A stretch of 64,000 nt of DNA from NCBI GenBank assembly GCA_019420585.1, contig JAHZGX010000001.1, positions 1-64,000 on the forward strand, read 5' to 3'. Made by a program: the position numbers and the translations under genes. This DNA is from Prevotellaceae bacterium (lineage in GTDB: Bacteria > Bacteroidota > Bacteroidia > Bacteroidales > Bacteroidaceae). Positions within the stretch are counted from its first letter, which is position 1. Each line of letters opens with the position of its first letter. Of this stretch, positions 1 through 8,392 are shown piece by piece. The notes under the pieces were generated by a model, which was given only the letters and a program-made list of their open reading frames with translations, searched no databases and was not told the DNA's origin.

Positions 1-55
1 ACCTATAACCTTTTGATCCGTAGTCAAATGCTCTATTCAGTTGAGCTAAGGAGCC
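1..55 (-). tRNA. tRNA-Arg (ACG), cut by the window start
   Basis: The minus strand gives an acceptor 5' arm GGCTCCT, a D-arm with GCTC/GAGC, and an anticodon stem TTTGA/TCAAA around the loop CTACGGA, so the anticodon is ACG (Arg, CGN). The T-arm and 3' acceptor side lie beyond base 1. It follows tRNA-Val on the same strand by 18 nt, so the two are probably one transcript. Confidence 0.85.
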
Positions 56-72
56 TTCCATCTTGTTTCCTG

Positions 73-147
73 TGGACGTTGACGGATTCGAACCGCCGAC
101 CCTCTGCTTGTAAGGCAGACGCTCTGAACCAGCTGAGCTAAACGTCC
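73..147 (-). tRNA. tRNA-Val (TAC)
   Basis: A complete cloverleaf on the minus strand: acceptor GGACGTT/AACGTCC, D-arm GCTC/GAGC, anticodon stem TCTGC/GCAGA around the loop CTTACAA (anticodon TAC, valine), and a T-arm containing GGTTCGAATCC. The 3' CCA is not encoded. A consensus promoter lies about 60 nt upstream at 206-236. Confidence 0.95.
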
Positions 148-205
148 AATCTTTTTCTCGGATTATCCTGCCTCGCTTGGCAGTGTTTGTTTCCGTTTTG
201 CATTG

Positions 206-236
206 CAAAGGTAGGGCGATTTGGCATTTCTGCAAA
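206..236 (-). promoter_or_regulatory. Promoter of the tRNA-Val/tRNA-Arg transcript
   Basis: On the minus strand, TTTG (233-236) and TACCTTTG (206-213) are separated by 19 nt. This is the Bacteroidetes -33/-7 consensus. Confidence 0.8.
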
Positions 237-687
237 GCATTGCTCCCTTTTTTTGCAAAAAACTTCATATTTCTTTTCGTACACCTTATTTATATATGCA
301 CGCGCAATGTAGTGAGAGGGAGAAAGTGCTTCGCTGAGTGTCTTTCCGTACTTCTTCGGCAGAGGGGCAGAGGACGTGAAAATGGGGGCAGGGCACAGTG
401 ATGTGGTTGTTTTGCCGGTAGGTGGCAATGCGGGGGCTGCTGAAATATTGTGTGTGGTGCATTGCCGAGACCATGGTGGTGAACTGCCCTTTTACATGCA
501 TTGCGGTGCGATGGCCGATGAAGAGTACCTCATGTGCCGATGAAACGCTCTTCGTTTTTAAAATAATGTTAGGAACGTTGTCCGATGGGGCGCATTGTGT
601 TGGCTGGTGAAGAGTGACGTGAGAGGAAAACAAACTTAATATAAGGTAAAACCGAACATAATATGATACAAATAGGATAAAAAAACA
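237..687. other. Intergenic stretch without a convincing gene
   Basis: About 450 bases between the tRNA promoter and the promoter of the PAP2 gene. The short open frames here have no recognisable protein features. One section (508-554) resembles a repeat found at 11102-11148 and is listed separately. Confidence 0.5.
508..554. repeat. Degenerate copy of the 11102-11148 repeat
   Basis: Aligned without gaps to 11102-11148, this 47-nt stretch keeps the block TGGCCGATGAAGAG, then CATGTGCC, then a CGCTCT core. By eye about three quarters of positions match. Unlike the other copy it does not form a perfect hairpin. Confidence 0.45.
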
Positions 688-695
688 TACCTTTG
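688..695 (+). promoter_or_regulatory. -7 box of the PAP2-radA operon
   Basis: TACCTTTG matches the TAnnTTTG consensus. No clear -33 TTTG is visible upstream. Transcription would begin a few bases downstream, after the ATG at 698, so that upstream start is unlikely to be used. Confidence 0.6.
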
Positions 696-778
696 CGGTG
701 CGAAATGAAAAGCGCGACGGGAAAAGTTGGAAGGGCAAATGCTTCCTGATTCCATCCGTGGCGCGTAATTGCGGACAA

Positions 779-2329
779 ATGTATTCATATAATTCACGTA
801 TGCGAGACATGGCATGGAAATCCGGTTGCCGGACGTGTGCTGTGGCTCTGTTGTTCTTATTGCTGCCCATTCATCATGCCCGTGCGCTTTCTTTGTACGA
901 AGGTTCCGGGGCTGCCGTTACCGCTTCTTCCGTTGCTGTCCATGAGGATGCCCCGTTAGTGACACATACTTTTTCTCTTGCTTCTGATGCCGATGCCTTG
1001 GCTGCGGAGGACATTTGTCGGGATTCGCTTGGCGATATGGGGCTTGCGGAAGACGCATGCCGGGACTCTCTCATGGCGGATACGCTGACGGCGCAGGATG
1101 ATGCTCCGCGGCATGAGGATTCTGGCAGCGGGGGCTTTAAGGGTGGATATGAGGGCATGCTGGTGACGGGTGGCGACACGCTTGTCAAGTCCTCCCTGCC
1201 CGGTAAGAAGAGGCTTTGGGCCAATACGCGCACCTACAGGATGGTGTGCGTGGGACTGCCTTTGGTGGCCGGAGGCCTGCTGGCCATGAAGGAAGACAAG
1301 AACTTCCGCCAGTTGCGCACTGATTATTTCCCACGTTACAAGCACACGGCCGATGACTATCTGCAGTACTCCCCGGCCGTGGTGATGGTGGGCCTGAAGG
1401 CTGCCGGGGTGAAGAGCAGATCCTCGTGGGGCAGGATGCTGGTGTCGGATGCCTTTTCGGTGGGCATCATGGCGATAGTCACCAATGGGCTGAAGGAGAC
1501 GCTGCACGTGCGCCGGCCCGATGGTTCCAACACCCGCTCGTTCCCCTCGGGGCATACCGCCACTGCCTTCATGACCGCCACCATGTTCACCAAGGAGTAT
1601 GGTTACAAGAGCAAGTGGGTGGGCTTTGGTGCCTACACCGTGGCTTCCGGCGTGGGTGCGATGCGCATGTTCAACAACAGGCATTGGCTCAGCGATGTGA
1701 TGATAGGTGCGGGCATAGGCGTGATGTCCACCGAACTGGGCTATTTCCTCTCCGACCTTATCTTCAAGGACAAGGGAATCCATCGCCCCCGCATGGAGCG
1801 CGATGAGTTCCGCCGCTGGGCCAAGCCCTCGTTCCTGGGGCTCCGCATGGGTGGAATCATTCCCCTGCACCGCAACTTCCTAGGGACGGATTACAAGGTG
1901 GATGCTGCGGCAGGGTGTGCCGCCGGGGTGGAGGGTGCCTATTTCCTCACTCCCTGGATTGGTGTCGGTGGCCAGGCCATGGCGGCCAATTACCGTGTGC
2001 TGCTTGAGGAACAGCCCAGCCGGACGCTGCATGCCCTCTCGGTTATGGCCGGCCCCTATTTCTCCTGGCCGCTTACATCCTGCTGCTCGCTGGGCAGCAA
2101 GTTGCTTGCCGGATACGTCCGCATGGGCTCTCTGAATCTGCCCGACAAGGCTTTCCCTGCGCGTAACGGCGCGGATTTCGGCACAGGGCTGTCCTGCAAC
2201 TATAAGCTGAGGCAGAACTACATGATGGGACTGCACCTGGGCTATTACCTGCTTCCGCCTTTTGGGTCATACGGCCATCAGGTGCAGCATCTGCTGCTGG
2301 CAGGCTCTTCGTTCAACATCATCTTCTAA
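779..2329 (+). CDS. PAP2-family phosphatase with barrel-like C-terminal region
   Basis: A membrane or periplasmic acid phosphatase of the PAP2 superfamily, which typically dephosphorylates lipid phosphates. The three PAP2 motifs are present: KETLHVRRP (about residue 238), PSGHTA (about 256) and NNRHWLSD (about 298-303). The N-terminus has a hydrophobic signal (ALLFLLLP). After the PAP2 domain about 165 residues follow with alternating aromatic and glycine-rich strands, as in small outer-membrane barrels; that reading is inference. Starts at 779, 800 and 809 are all possible; 779 is the first downstream of the predicted transcription start. radA follows after 13 nt, probably in the same transcript. 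Confidence 0.85.
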   Translation: MYSYNSRMRDMAWKSGCRTCAVALLFLLLPIHHARALSLYEGSGAAVTASSVAVHEDAPLVTHTFSLASDADALAAEDICRDSLGDMGLAEDACRDSLMADTLTAQDDAPRHEDSGSGGFKGGYEGMLVTGGDTLVKSSLPGKKRLWANTRTYRMVCVGLPLVAGGLLAMKEDKNFRQLRTDYFPRYKHTADDYLQYSPAVVMVGLKAAGVKSRSSWGRMLVSDAFSVGIMAIVTNGLKETLHVRRPDGSNTRSFPSGHTATAFMTATMFTKEYGYKSKWVGFGAYTVASGVGAMRMFNNRHWLSDVMIGAGIGVMSTELGYFLSDLIFKDKGIHRPRMERDEFRRWAKPSFLGLRMGGIIPLHRNFLGTDYKVDAAAGCAAGVEGAYFLTPWIGVGGQAMAANYRVLLEEQPSRTLHALSVMAGPYFSWPLTSCCSLGSKLLAGYVRMGSLNLPDKAFPARNGADFGTGLSCNYKLRQNYMMGLHLGYYLLPPFGSYGHQVQHLLLAGSSFNIIF

Positions 2330-2342
2330 TCCCTTTGCATCT

Positions 2343-3752
2343 ATGGCCAAAGATAGGAAAGTATACGTGTGTGACAATTGCGGGCAGGAAAGCCTGCGGT
2401 GGGTGGGGAAGTGCCCTTCCTGCCAGCAGTGGAACACCATGAAGGAAATCACCCTCCACGACAGCAAGCCGGCAGCGGCGGCCACCAGGGCGGCGTTGAG
2501 GGCGGCTGGGCACGATGGCGGGCAGAAGGCCGGGCCGGTGCCGGTGGGGGAGATACGCGCCGACGAGGAGCCCAGGATGGACATGGGCGACCGCGAACTG
2601 AACCGCGTGCTGGGAGGCGGGCTGGTGCCCGGGAGTCTGGTGCTGCTGGGCGGAGAGCCGGGCATAGGCAAGAGCACGCTCGTGCTGCAGACCGTGCTGA
2701 GGCTTGCGGGGCGCAGGGTGCTCTACGTGAGCGGGGAGGAGAGTGCCCGCCAGCTCAAGCTCAGGGCCGACCGCCTGATGCCGCCACAGGCAGGGCAGGG
2801 GCTGCCCGGGAGCGAACTGCTCGTGCTCACGGAGACCTCGCTGGAGCAGATATTCACGCAGATAGAGCACACACGTCCCGACCTGGTGGTCATCGACTCC
2901 ATACAGACCATACAGACCGAGGCCGTGGACAGCAGTCCGGGGAGCCTGACGCAGATACGTGAGTGTGCGGCAGGCTTGCTCAAGTATGCCAAGTGCGGGG
3001 GATCCAGCATTCTGCTCATTGGCCACATCAACAAGGAGGGCACCCTGGCCGGCCCCAAGGTGCTTGAGCACATCGTGGACACCGTGCTCCAGTTCGAGGG
3101 CGACCAGCATTACATGTACCGCATACTGCGGAGCATCAAGAACCGCTTCGGCAGCACCAGCGAGTTGGGTATCTACGAGATGCGCCACGATGGGCTACGC
3201 CAGGTGGCCAACCCTAGCGAACTGCTCCTGACAGATAACCGAGAGGGCCTCTCCGGCGTGGCCATAGCCTGCACGGTGGAGGGCGTGCGCCCCTTCATGA
3301 TAGAGACCCAGGCACTGGTGAGCACGGCCGCCTACGGCACGGCGCAGCGCAGTACCACAGGGTTCGACGGCCGCAGGCTGAACATGCTGCTGGCCGTACT
3401 GGAGAAGAGGGTGGGCTTCAAACTGGCCTCAAAGGACGTGTTCCTCAACATTGCCGGCGGGCTGCGCGTCACCGACCCCGCCATCGATCTCGGGGTCATT
3501 GCCGCCGTGCTCAGCAGTAATGTGGACACGCCCATTGACGTGGACACCTGCGTGGCCGGCGAGGTGGGGCTGAGCGGTGAGATAAGGCCCGTCTCGCGCA
3601 TAGAGCAAAGAATAGCGGAAGCCCAGAAGTTGGGCTTCCGCCGTATGCTGCTTCCCGCTTATAACATGAACGGGATAGACTCCCGGCAGTATGACATCGA
3701 ACTGGTGCCCGTGCGCCGGGTGGCCGAGGCTGTGAGGGAACTATTCGGATAG
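2343..3752 (+). CDS. radA: DNA repair protein RadA
   Basis: A RecA-related ATPase that promotes branch migration during recombinational repair in the cytoplasm. At 469 residues it is close to the usual family length. It has an N-terminal four-cysteine zinc finger (CDNCG...CPSC, residues about 9-28), the Walker A motif GGEPGIGKST, the RadA-specific KNRFG motif, and a C-terminal Lon-protease-like domain. ATG 2343 gives the usual RadA N-terminus (MAKDRKVYVC). The gene follows the PAP2 gene by 13 nt and overlaps the convergent FAD-dependent gene by 12 bp at its 3' end. Confidence 0.96.
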   Translation: MAKDRKVYVCDNCGQESLRWVGKCPSCQQWNTMKEITLHDSKPAAAATRAALRAAGHDGGQKAGPVPVGEIRADEEPRMDMGDRELNRVLGGGLVPGSLVLLGGEPGIGKSTLVLQTVLRLAGRRVLYVSGEESARQLKLRADRLMPPQAGQGLPGSELLVLTETSLEQIFTQIEHTRPDLVVIDSIQTIQTEAVDSSPGSLTQIRECAAGLLKYAKCGGSSILLIGHINKEGTLAGPKVLEHIVDTVLQFEGDQHYMYRILRSIKNRFGSTSELGIYEMRHDGLRQVANPSELLLTDNREGLSGVAIACTVEGVRPFMIETQALVSTAAYGTAQRSTTGFDGRRLNMLLAVLEKRVGFKLASKDVFLNIAGGLRVTDPAIDLGVIAAVLSSNVDTPIDVDTCVAGEVGLSGEIRPVSRIEQRIAEAQKLGFRRMLLPAYNMNGIDSRQYDIELVPVRRVAEAVRELFG

Positions 3753-5303
3753 CCACCGGGCACAGGCCTCGGCGCATCGCTCCCCATCCACTCCCGCGCT
3801 CACGATGCCGCCTGCATAGCCCGCTCCCTCGCCGCAGGGAAACAGTCCGCCGAGCGTCACGTGCTGCAGTGTGTCGGCCTGCCGGGTGATGCGCACCGGG
3901 CTGCTGGTGCGGGTCTCCACGCCTATCACCGTGGCCTCGTTGGTCAGGAATCCCCTCTTCTGCTTGCCCCAGATGCTGAAGGCCTCCCTCAGGCGGCTGC
4001 TTACACCTTGCGGCAACCAGAAGTGCAGCGGGCTGGCCTGCAGTCCGGGTGCGTATGACGAGGCGGGCAGCGAGGCCGACAGACGGCCGTTCACGAAGTC
4101 GGCCATGCGTTGGGCCGGTGCTGTCTGCTTGTAGTTGGCCTGTTGCCAGCAGTCGCGTTCCAGTCTTTCCTGCCAGTGCATCATGGCCAGCGGGTCTTCC
4201 CCGGCGTTGATGTCCTCGGGACGCAGTTCCACCACCATTCCGCTGTTGCTCCATTGGCCGCCCCGGTTGCTGGGGCTCATGCCGTTGACCACCACTTGTC
4301 CCGGTCCGCTGGCGGCAGGTACCACGAATCCGCCGGGGCACATGCAGAAGCTGTACACGCCTCTGCCGTCCACCTGCCTCACCATGCTGTATTCCGCCGC
4401 GGGCAGCCATTGGCCTCTTCCCTCCCGGCTGTGGTACTGTATCTGGTCTATTAAGTGGGCCGGATGTTCCAGCCGCACGCCCACGGCCAGCCCCTTGCAT
4501 TCAATGTGCAACCTCTTCTCTGTCAGCCCTCGGTACACGTCTCTGGCCGAGTGGCCTGTGGCCAGGATGACCGCCTTGCTCCTGAACTCCTTCTCTTCGC
4601 CGCTTGCCGCATCCACGGCAATCAATCCTTCCAACCTTCCTTGCTGCGTGATCAGGTCAGTCATGCGCGTCTGGAAGTGCACTTCGCCGCCGCATTTCAG
4701 TATTGTCAGCCTCATGTTCTCGATTACGCGGGGCAGCCGGTCGGTTCCGATGTGCGGATGTGCATCCGAGAGAATGTTCTGGTTGGCTCCGTGCTGTACG
4801 AAGATGCGCAGGATGCGGTCGGCATCTCCACGCTTCTTGCTGCGCGTGTAGAGTTTTCCATCGCTGTAAGCACCCGCTCCGCCCTCGCCAAAGGCGTAGT
4901 TGCTTTCGGGGTTCACCTGCTGGTCTGCGCGTATGCGCGCCACGTCCTTCTTCCTTTCCCTCACGTCCTTGCCACGCTCTATGACCACCGGGCACAGCCC
5001 CAGTTCGATGAGGCGCAGTGCGGCAAAGAGTCCTCCGGGGCCTGCTCCCACCACCAGCACGCGTCTGGCTTGGCTCACGTCTCTGTACTCGATGGGGCAG
5101 AAGGGGTACTCCTCGGGCTGCTCGTCCATGTAGGCGCGCACGGTGAGGTTGACAAATATGGTGCGCTGACGGGCGTCTATGCTGCGCTTCAACACCCTCA
5201 CCGCCTGTGGCTTTATGCCCTGGTCGTGTTTCAGAAAGCGGATGATGCTTTGCTCGTCAAAGGCATCCCGGGGCGATATTCTCAGATTAAGTTCCTGTGT
5301 CAT
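3741..5303 (-). CDS. FAD-dependent dehydrogenase (COG2509-like)
   Basis: A predicted NAD(P)/FAD-dependent oxidoreductase of about 520 residues; the substrate is unknown. A Rossmann dinucleotide-binding motif VLVVGAGPGGL lies near residue 80, followed by an acidic ribose-binding strand (VVIERGKDV). An N-terminal domain of about 75 residues precedes it, as in the uncharacterised COG2509 dehydrogenases. The start at 5303 (MTQELNL) is chosen because a consensus -7 box lies only 18 nt upstream; an in-frame ATG at 5351 would fall upstream of the transcription start. The 3' end overlaps radA tail to tail by 12 bp. Confidence 0.8.
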   Translation of the reverse strand: MTQELNLRISPRDAFDEQSIIRFLKHDQGIKPQAVRVLKRSIDARQRTIFVNLTVRAYMDEQPEEYPFCPIEYRDVSQARRVLVVGAGPGGLFAALRLIELGLCPVVIERGKDVRERKKDVARIRADQQVNPESNYAFGEGGAGAYSDGKLYTRSKKRGDADRILRIFVQHGANQNILSDAHPHIGTDRLPRVIENMRLTILKCGGEVHFQTRMTDLITQQGRLEGLIAVDAASGEEKEFRSKAVILATGHSARDVYRGLTEKRLHIECKGLAVGVRLEHPAHLIDQIQYHSREGRGQWLPAAEYSMVRQVDGRGVYSFCMCPGGFVVPAASGPGQVVVNGMSPSNRGGQWSNSGMVVELRPEDINAGEDPLAMMHWQERLERDCWQQANYKQTAPAQRMADFVNGRLSASLPASSYAPGLQASPLHFWLPQGVSSRLREAFSIWGKQKRGFLTNEATVIGVETRTSSPVRITRQADTLQHVTLGGLFPCGEGAGYAGGIVSAGVDGERCAEACARWLSE

Positions 5304-5320
5304 AGTGATGGAATGTGCTG

Positions 5321-5328
5321 CAAAGTTA
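5321..5328 (-). promoter_or_regulatory. -7 box of the FAD-dehydrogenase gene
   Basis: TAACTTTG on the minus strand, 18 nt before the ATG at 5303. It implies a very short leader and decides the start codon. Confidence 0.65.
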
Positions 5329-5530
5329 GGCTCTTTCGTTTTCACGGACAAGTTCTCTGGCCGCTTTGTTGCTCTGCTTGTGTTGCGTAATTATCGTCAC
5401 AGGGGTGATTCTCCGTGGATAGTCGGCAAGCGTCAATGAGAGCAGCACGGTTTTGCCGGTTGTGTCCACGGATTCATTATGACAAACATAGACATGTCTG
5501 CCAATCCGGCGGCCAAGGAACAGACGAGAT

Positions 5531-5680
5531 GATTCTTTTTTCTTTACATGTCCAAACATTCGCAAAAACACCCGTATTTTTCCCCAACTAGGAAAAATTT
5601 ATCTTCTAACTGGGTGTTTATTTTTTTCTAGTAAAGTGTTTTTTGAGCCTTTTTTAGCCTTTCTCGGAAATTTTGACAGG
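5531..5680. repeat. Intergenic element, copy A
   Basis: About 150 bases, very rich in T runs, that align with 25668-25809. Shared landmarks in the same order are: GATTC plus a T run and CTTTACAT; TTCGC..AAA; ACCCG-ATTT; AGGAAAAA followed by an inverted TTT/TCC arm; a long T run; and TTGACA. No open frame is conserved between the two copies. It lies upstream of the thrA promoter. The function is unknown. Confidence 0.5.
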
Positions 5681-5797
5681 TTCATGCAAGAATCACTTCT
5701 GCGCCCAATTATCCTGCCAGTGTGCGCAAACCTGTCTAATCGTAACTTGTCATGTGCAAAAGGTAAGCATTCTGCCTGCCAATCGGGATTTTCTTGC

Positions 5798-5805
5798 TAC
5801 TTTTG
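5798..5805 (+). promoter_or_regulatory. -7 box of the threonine operon
   Basis: TACTTTTG matches TAnnTTTG. The thrA ATG is at 5842, so the leader is only about 30 nt. That is too short for a leader-peptide attenuator. Confidence 0.65.
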
Positions 5806-5841
5806 CAGCGTAATTTTAGACAAGTACAAAAAGGCGAAGGG

Positions 5842-8265
5842 ATGAAAGTACTAAAGTTTGGCGGAACGTCCGTAGGTTCCGTGGACAGTATCCTGAGTGT
5901 GAAGCGCATTGTGGAGGCTCAGACGGAGCCCGTCATCGTGGTGGTAAGCGCATTGGGCGGCATCACCGACCAGTTGATACGCACCGGCAACATGGCCGTG
6001 GAGGGCGATCCATTATACCAGAAGTCCTTCTGGGAGATAGCCCAGCGGCATGAGGACATGATAAACGCCGTCATCAGTGATGGCAAGACCCGTCAGGCGC
6101 TGCTGGCTATCGTGCATGACCTGCTCGAGGAACTCCGCAGCATCTACCAGGGTGTCTATCTCATCCATGACCTCAGCCCCAAGACCCAGGCTGCCATAGT
6201 GTCCTACGGCGAGCGCATCAGCAGCCGCATCGTGGCTGCGCTGGTGGAGGGTGCCGAGTGGTATGACAGCCGCACGTTCATCAAGACCGAGGTCAAGGGC
6301 GGCAAGAACTGCCTGGCAACCGAACTCACCACGTGCCTCGTGAAGGATACCTGGCAGACCCTCCCCAAGGTGAGCCTGGTGGGCGGCTTCATCAGTTCCG
6401 ATGCCGTGAGCGGAGAGGTGACCAACCTGGGGCGCGGCGGCAGCGACTACACGGCCAGCATCATAGCCGCCGTGCTGGATGCCCGGGTGCTGGAGATATG
6501 GACCGACGTGGACGGCTTCATGACGGCCGACCCGCGCGTCATCAGCAATGCCTACGTGATACCCGAACTCAGTTACGTGGAGGCCATGGAACTGTGCAAC
6601 TTCGGAGCCAAGGTGGTCTATCCTCCCACCATCTATCCTGTGTGCGTCAAGCACATCCCCATCCTCATCAAGAACACCTTCAACCCCGATGCCCCCGGCT
6701 CCATCATCAAGGATGAGGTTCAGGCCGACTCCCGCATCATCAAGGGCATCTCCAGCATCAAGGGCACGGCGCTCATCACCGTGGCCGGACTCTCCATGGT
6801 GGGCGTGATTGGCGTCAACCGCCGCATCTTCACCTGCCTGGCCGACAACGGCATCAGCGTCTTCCTGGTGAGCCAGGCATCATCGGAGAACAGTACCAGC
6901 ATAGGTGTGCGCGACGAGGACGCGCAGGAGGCCTGCCGCGTGCTCAACACCGAGTTTGCCAAGGAGATAGAGGACGGTGCCATGTTCCCCATGCGCGCCG
7001 AGAGCGGCCTGGCCACCGTGGCCATAGTGGGAGAGAACATGAAGCACACCCCCGGCATAGCCGGCAAGCTCTTCAACGCCCTCGGGCGAAGCGGCATCAG
7101 CGTCATAGCCTGTGCCCAGGGAGCGAGCGAGACCAACATCTCGTTCGTCATTGATGGCGGCTACCTGCGCAAGGCTCTCAACGTCATACACGACTCCTTT
7201 TTTCTGAGCGAATACCAGGTGCTCAACCTCTTCATCTGCGGCGTGGGCACCGTGGGCGGCTCGCTGATAGAGCAGATCAGGCACCAGCAGGAGAAACTCA
7301 TGCGCGAGTTGCGCCTGAAGCTCAACGTGGTGGGCATCGCCAGCGGGCACAATGCCATGTTCGACCGCCGCGGCCTCTCGCTCGACGACTACCGGGAGCA
7401 GCTGCGCAACGCCGAGCCGAGCAACACGCAGCGGCTGCACGACGAGGTGATAGGCATGAACATCTTCAACAGCGTCTTCGTGGACTGCACCGCCAGTCCC
7501 GAGGTTGCCGGCCTCTACCGGGACTTCCTCGACCACAACATCAACGTGGTGGCGGCCAACAAGATTGCCGCCAGCGGCAACTATGCCGACTACCGTGAAC
7601 TGAAGAGGACGGCGCAGAACAGGGGCGTGAAGTTCCTCTTCGAGACCAACGTGGGGGCGGGGTTGCCCATCATACGCACCATCAACGACCTCCGCAACAG
7701 CGGCGACCGCATCCTGCGCATCGAGGCCGTGCTCAGCGGCACGCTCAACTTCATCTTCAACACCATTTCGGCTCAGGTGCCATTCAGCCGCACCGTGGCC
7801 ATGGCCAAGGAAGAGGGATACAGTGAGCCCGACCCTCGCATCGACCTGAGCGGCAAGGATGTCATACGCAAGCTCGTAATCCTGGCACGCGAGGCCGGCT
7901 ACGAAATCAGCCAGGAGGACGTGGAGGTGCATCCGCTCCTGCCCAAGGAGTTCTTTGAAGGCTCCCTGGAGGACTTTTGGACGAACCTCCCCTCGCTCGA
8001 CGCAGACTTCGAGCAGCGCAGGCAGAGGCTGGAGCAGGGCCACAAGGTGTGGCGCTTCGTGGCCAAGTATGAGAACGGCCATGCCAGCGTGTCGCTGGAG
8101 GAGTTCAGCAAGGACCACTCCTTCTACGTGCTCGAGGGCTCCAACAACATCGTCCTGCTCACCACCGAGCGGTACCACAAGTATCCCATGCTCATCCAGG
8201 GCTACGGGGCCGGAGCCTCGGTGACGGCGGCCGGCGTGTTTGCCGACATCATGTCCCTGGCATGA
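5842..8265 (+). CDS. thrA: Bifunctional aspartokinase / homoserine dehydrogenase
   Basis: Catalyses the first and third steps from aspartate to homoserine (aspartate phosphorylation, and aspartate semialdehyde reduction). At 807 residues it has the usual fused length. The aspartokinase half begins with KFGGTSVGS (residues 5-13) and runs through ACT-type regulatory segments to about residue 450. The homoserine dehydrogenase half starts near FICGVGTVGGS (dinucleotide binding, about residue 465). The ATG at 5842 follows a purine-rich AAGGCGAAGGG. It is the first gene of a thrA - homoserine kinase-like - thrC operon. The ACT segments suggest feedback control, but the effector cannot be read from the sequence. 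Confidence 0.96.
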   Translation: MKVLKFGGTSVGSVDSILSVKRIVEAQTEPVIVVVSALGGITDQLIRTGNMAVEGDPLYQKSFWEIAQRHEDMINAVISDGKTRQALLAIVHDLLEELRSIYQGVYLIHDLSPKTQAAIVSYGERISSRIVAALVEGAEWYDSRTFIKTEVKGGKNCLATELTTCLVKDTWQTLPKVSLVGGFISSDAVSGEVTNLGRGGSDYTASIIAAVLDARVLEIWTDVDGFMTADPRVISNAYVIPELSYVEAMELCNFGAKVVYPPTIYPVCVKHIPILIKNTFNPDAPGSIIKDEVQADSRIIKGISSIKGTALITVAGLSMVGVIGVNRRIFTCLADNGISVFLVSQASSENSTSIGVRDEDAQEACRVLNTEFAKEIEDGAMFPMRAESGLATVAIVGENMKHTPGIAGKLFNALGRSGISVIACAQGASETNISFVIDGGYLRKALNVIHDSFFLSEYQVLNLFICGVGTVGGSLIEQIRHQQEKLMRELRLKLNVVGIASGHNAMFDRRGLSLDDYREQLRNAEPSNTQRLHDEVIGMNIFNSVFVDCTASPEVAGLYRDFLDHNINVVAANKIAASGNYADYRELKRTAQNRGVKFLFETNVGAGLPIIRTINDLRNSGDRILRIEAVLSGTLNFIFNTISAQVPFSRTVAMAKEEGYSEPDPRIDLSGKDVIRKLVILAREAGYEISQEDVEVHPLLPKEFFEGSLEDFWTNLPSLDADFEQRRQRLEQGHKVWRFVAKYENGHASVSLEEFSKDHSFYVLEGSNNIVLLTTERYHKYPMLIQGYGAGASVTAAGVFADIMSLA

Positions 8266-8282
8266 GGCTCCTGCCGTGCGTC

Positions 8283-8370
8283 GCCTGCCTGCGGGCAGGC
8301 CGCTGACTGAGAGACAGACATACAGAACTTACTGAGAGGGGGGACAGACGCGGAGTCTCCCTCCCCTCTC
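8283..8370 (+). promoter_or_regulatory. Two hairpins between thrA and the kinase-like gene
   Basis: A perfect 7-bp stem with a 4-nt loop (GCCTGCC/GGCAGGC, 8283-8300) is followed by a longer stem at 8334-8370 with arms GAGAGGGG/CCCCTCTC and further pairing inside. CCTTTTAT follows the second hairpin. The pair could be a partial terminator or an mRNA-processing site that lowers downstream expression; this is inference. Confidence 0.45.
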
Positions 8371-8392
8371 CCTTTTATACAGATAAAGTAAG

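Noticed and set aside
956..1870. Long minus-strand frame of 304 codons opposite the PAP2 gene
   Set aside because: It is the shadow of a GC-rich gene with clear PAP2 motifs, has no family features and no promoter.
5811..5841. Leader-peptide attenuator before thrA
   Set aside because: The predicted transcription start leaves only about 30 nt of leader, with no Thr-rich frame or alternative hairpins.
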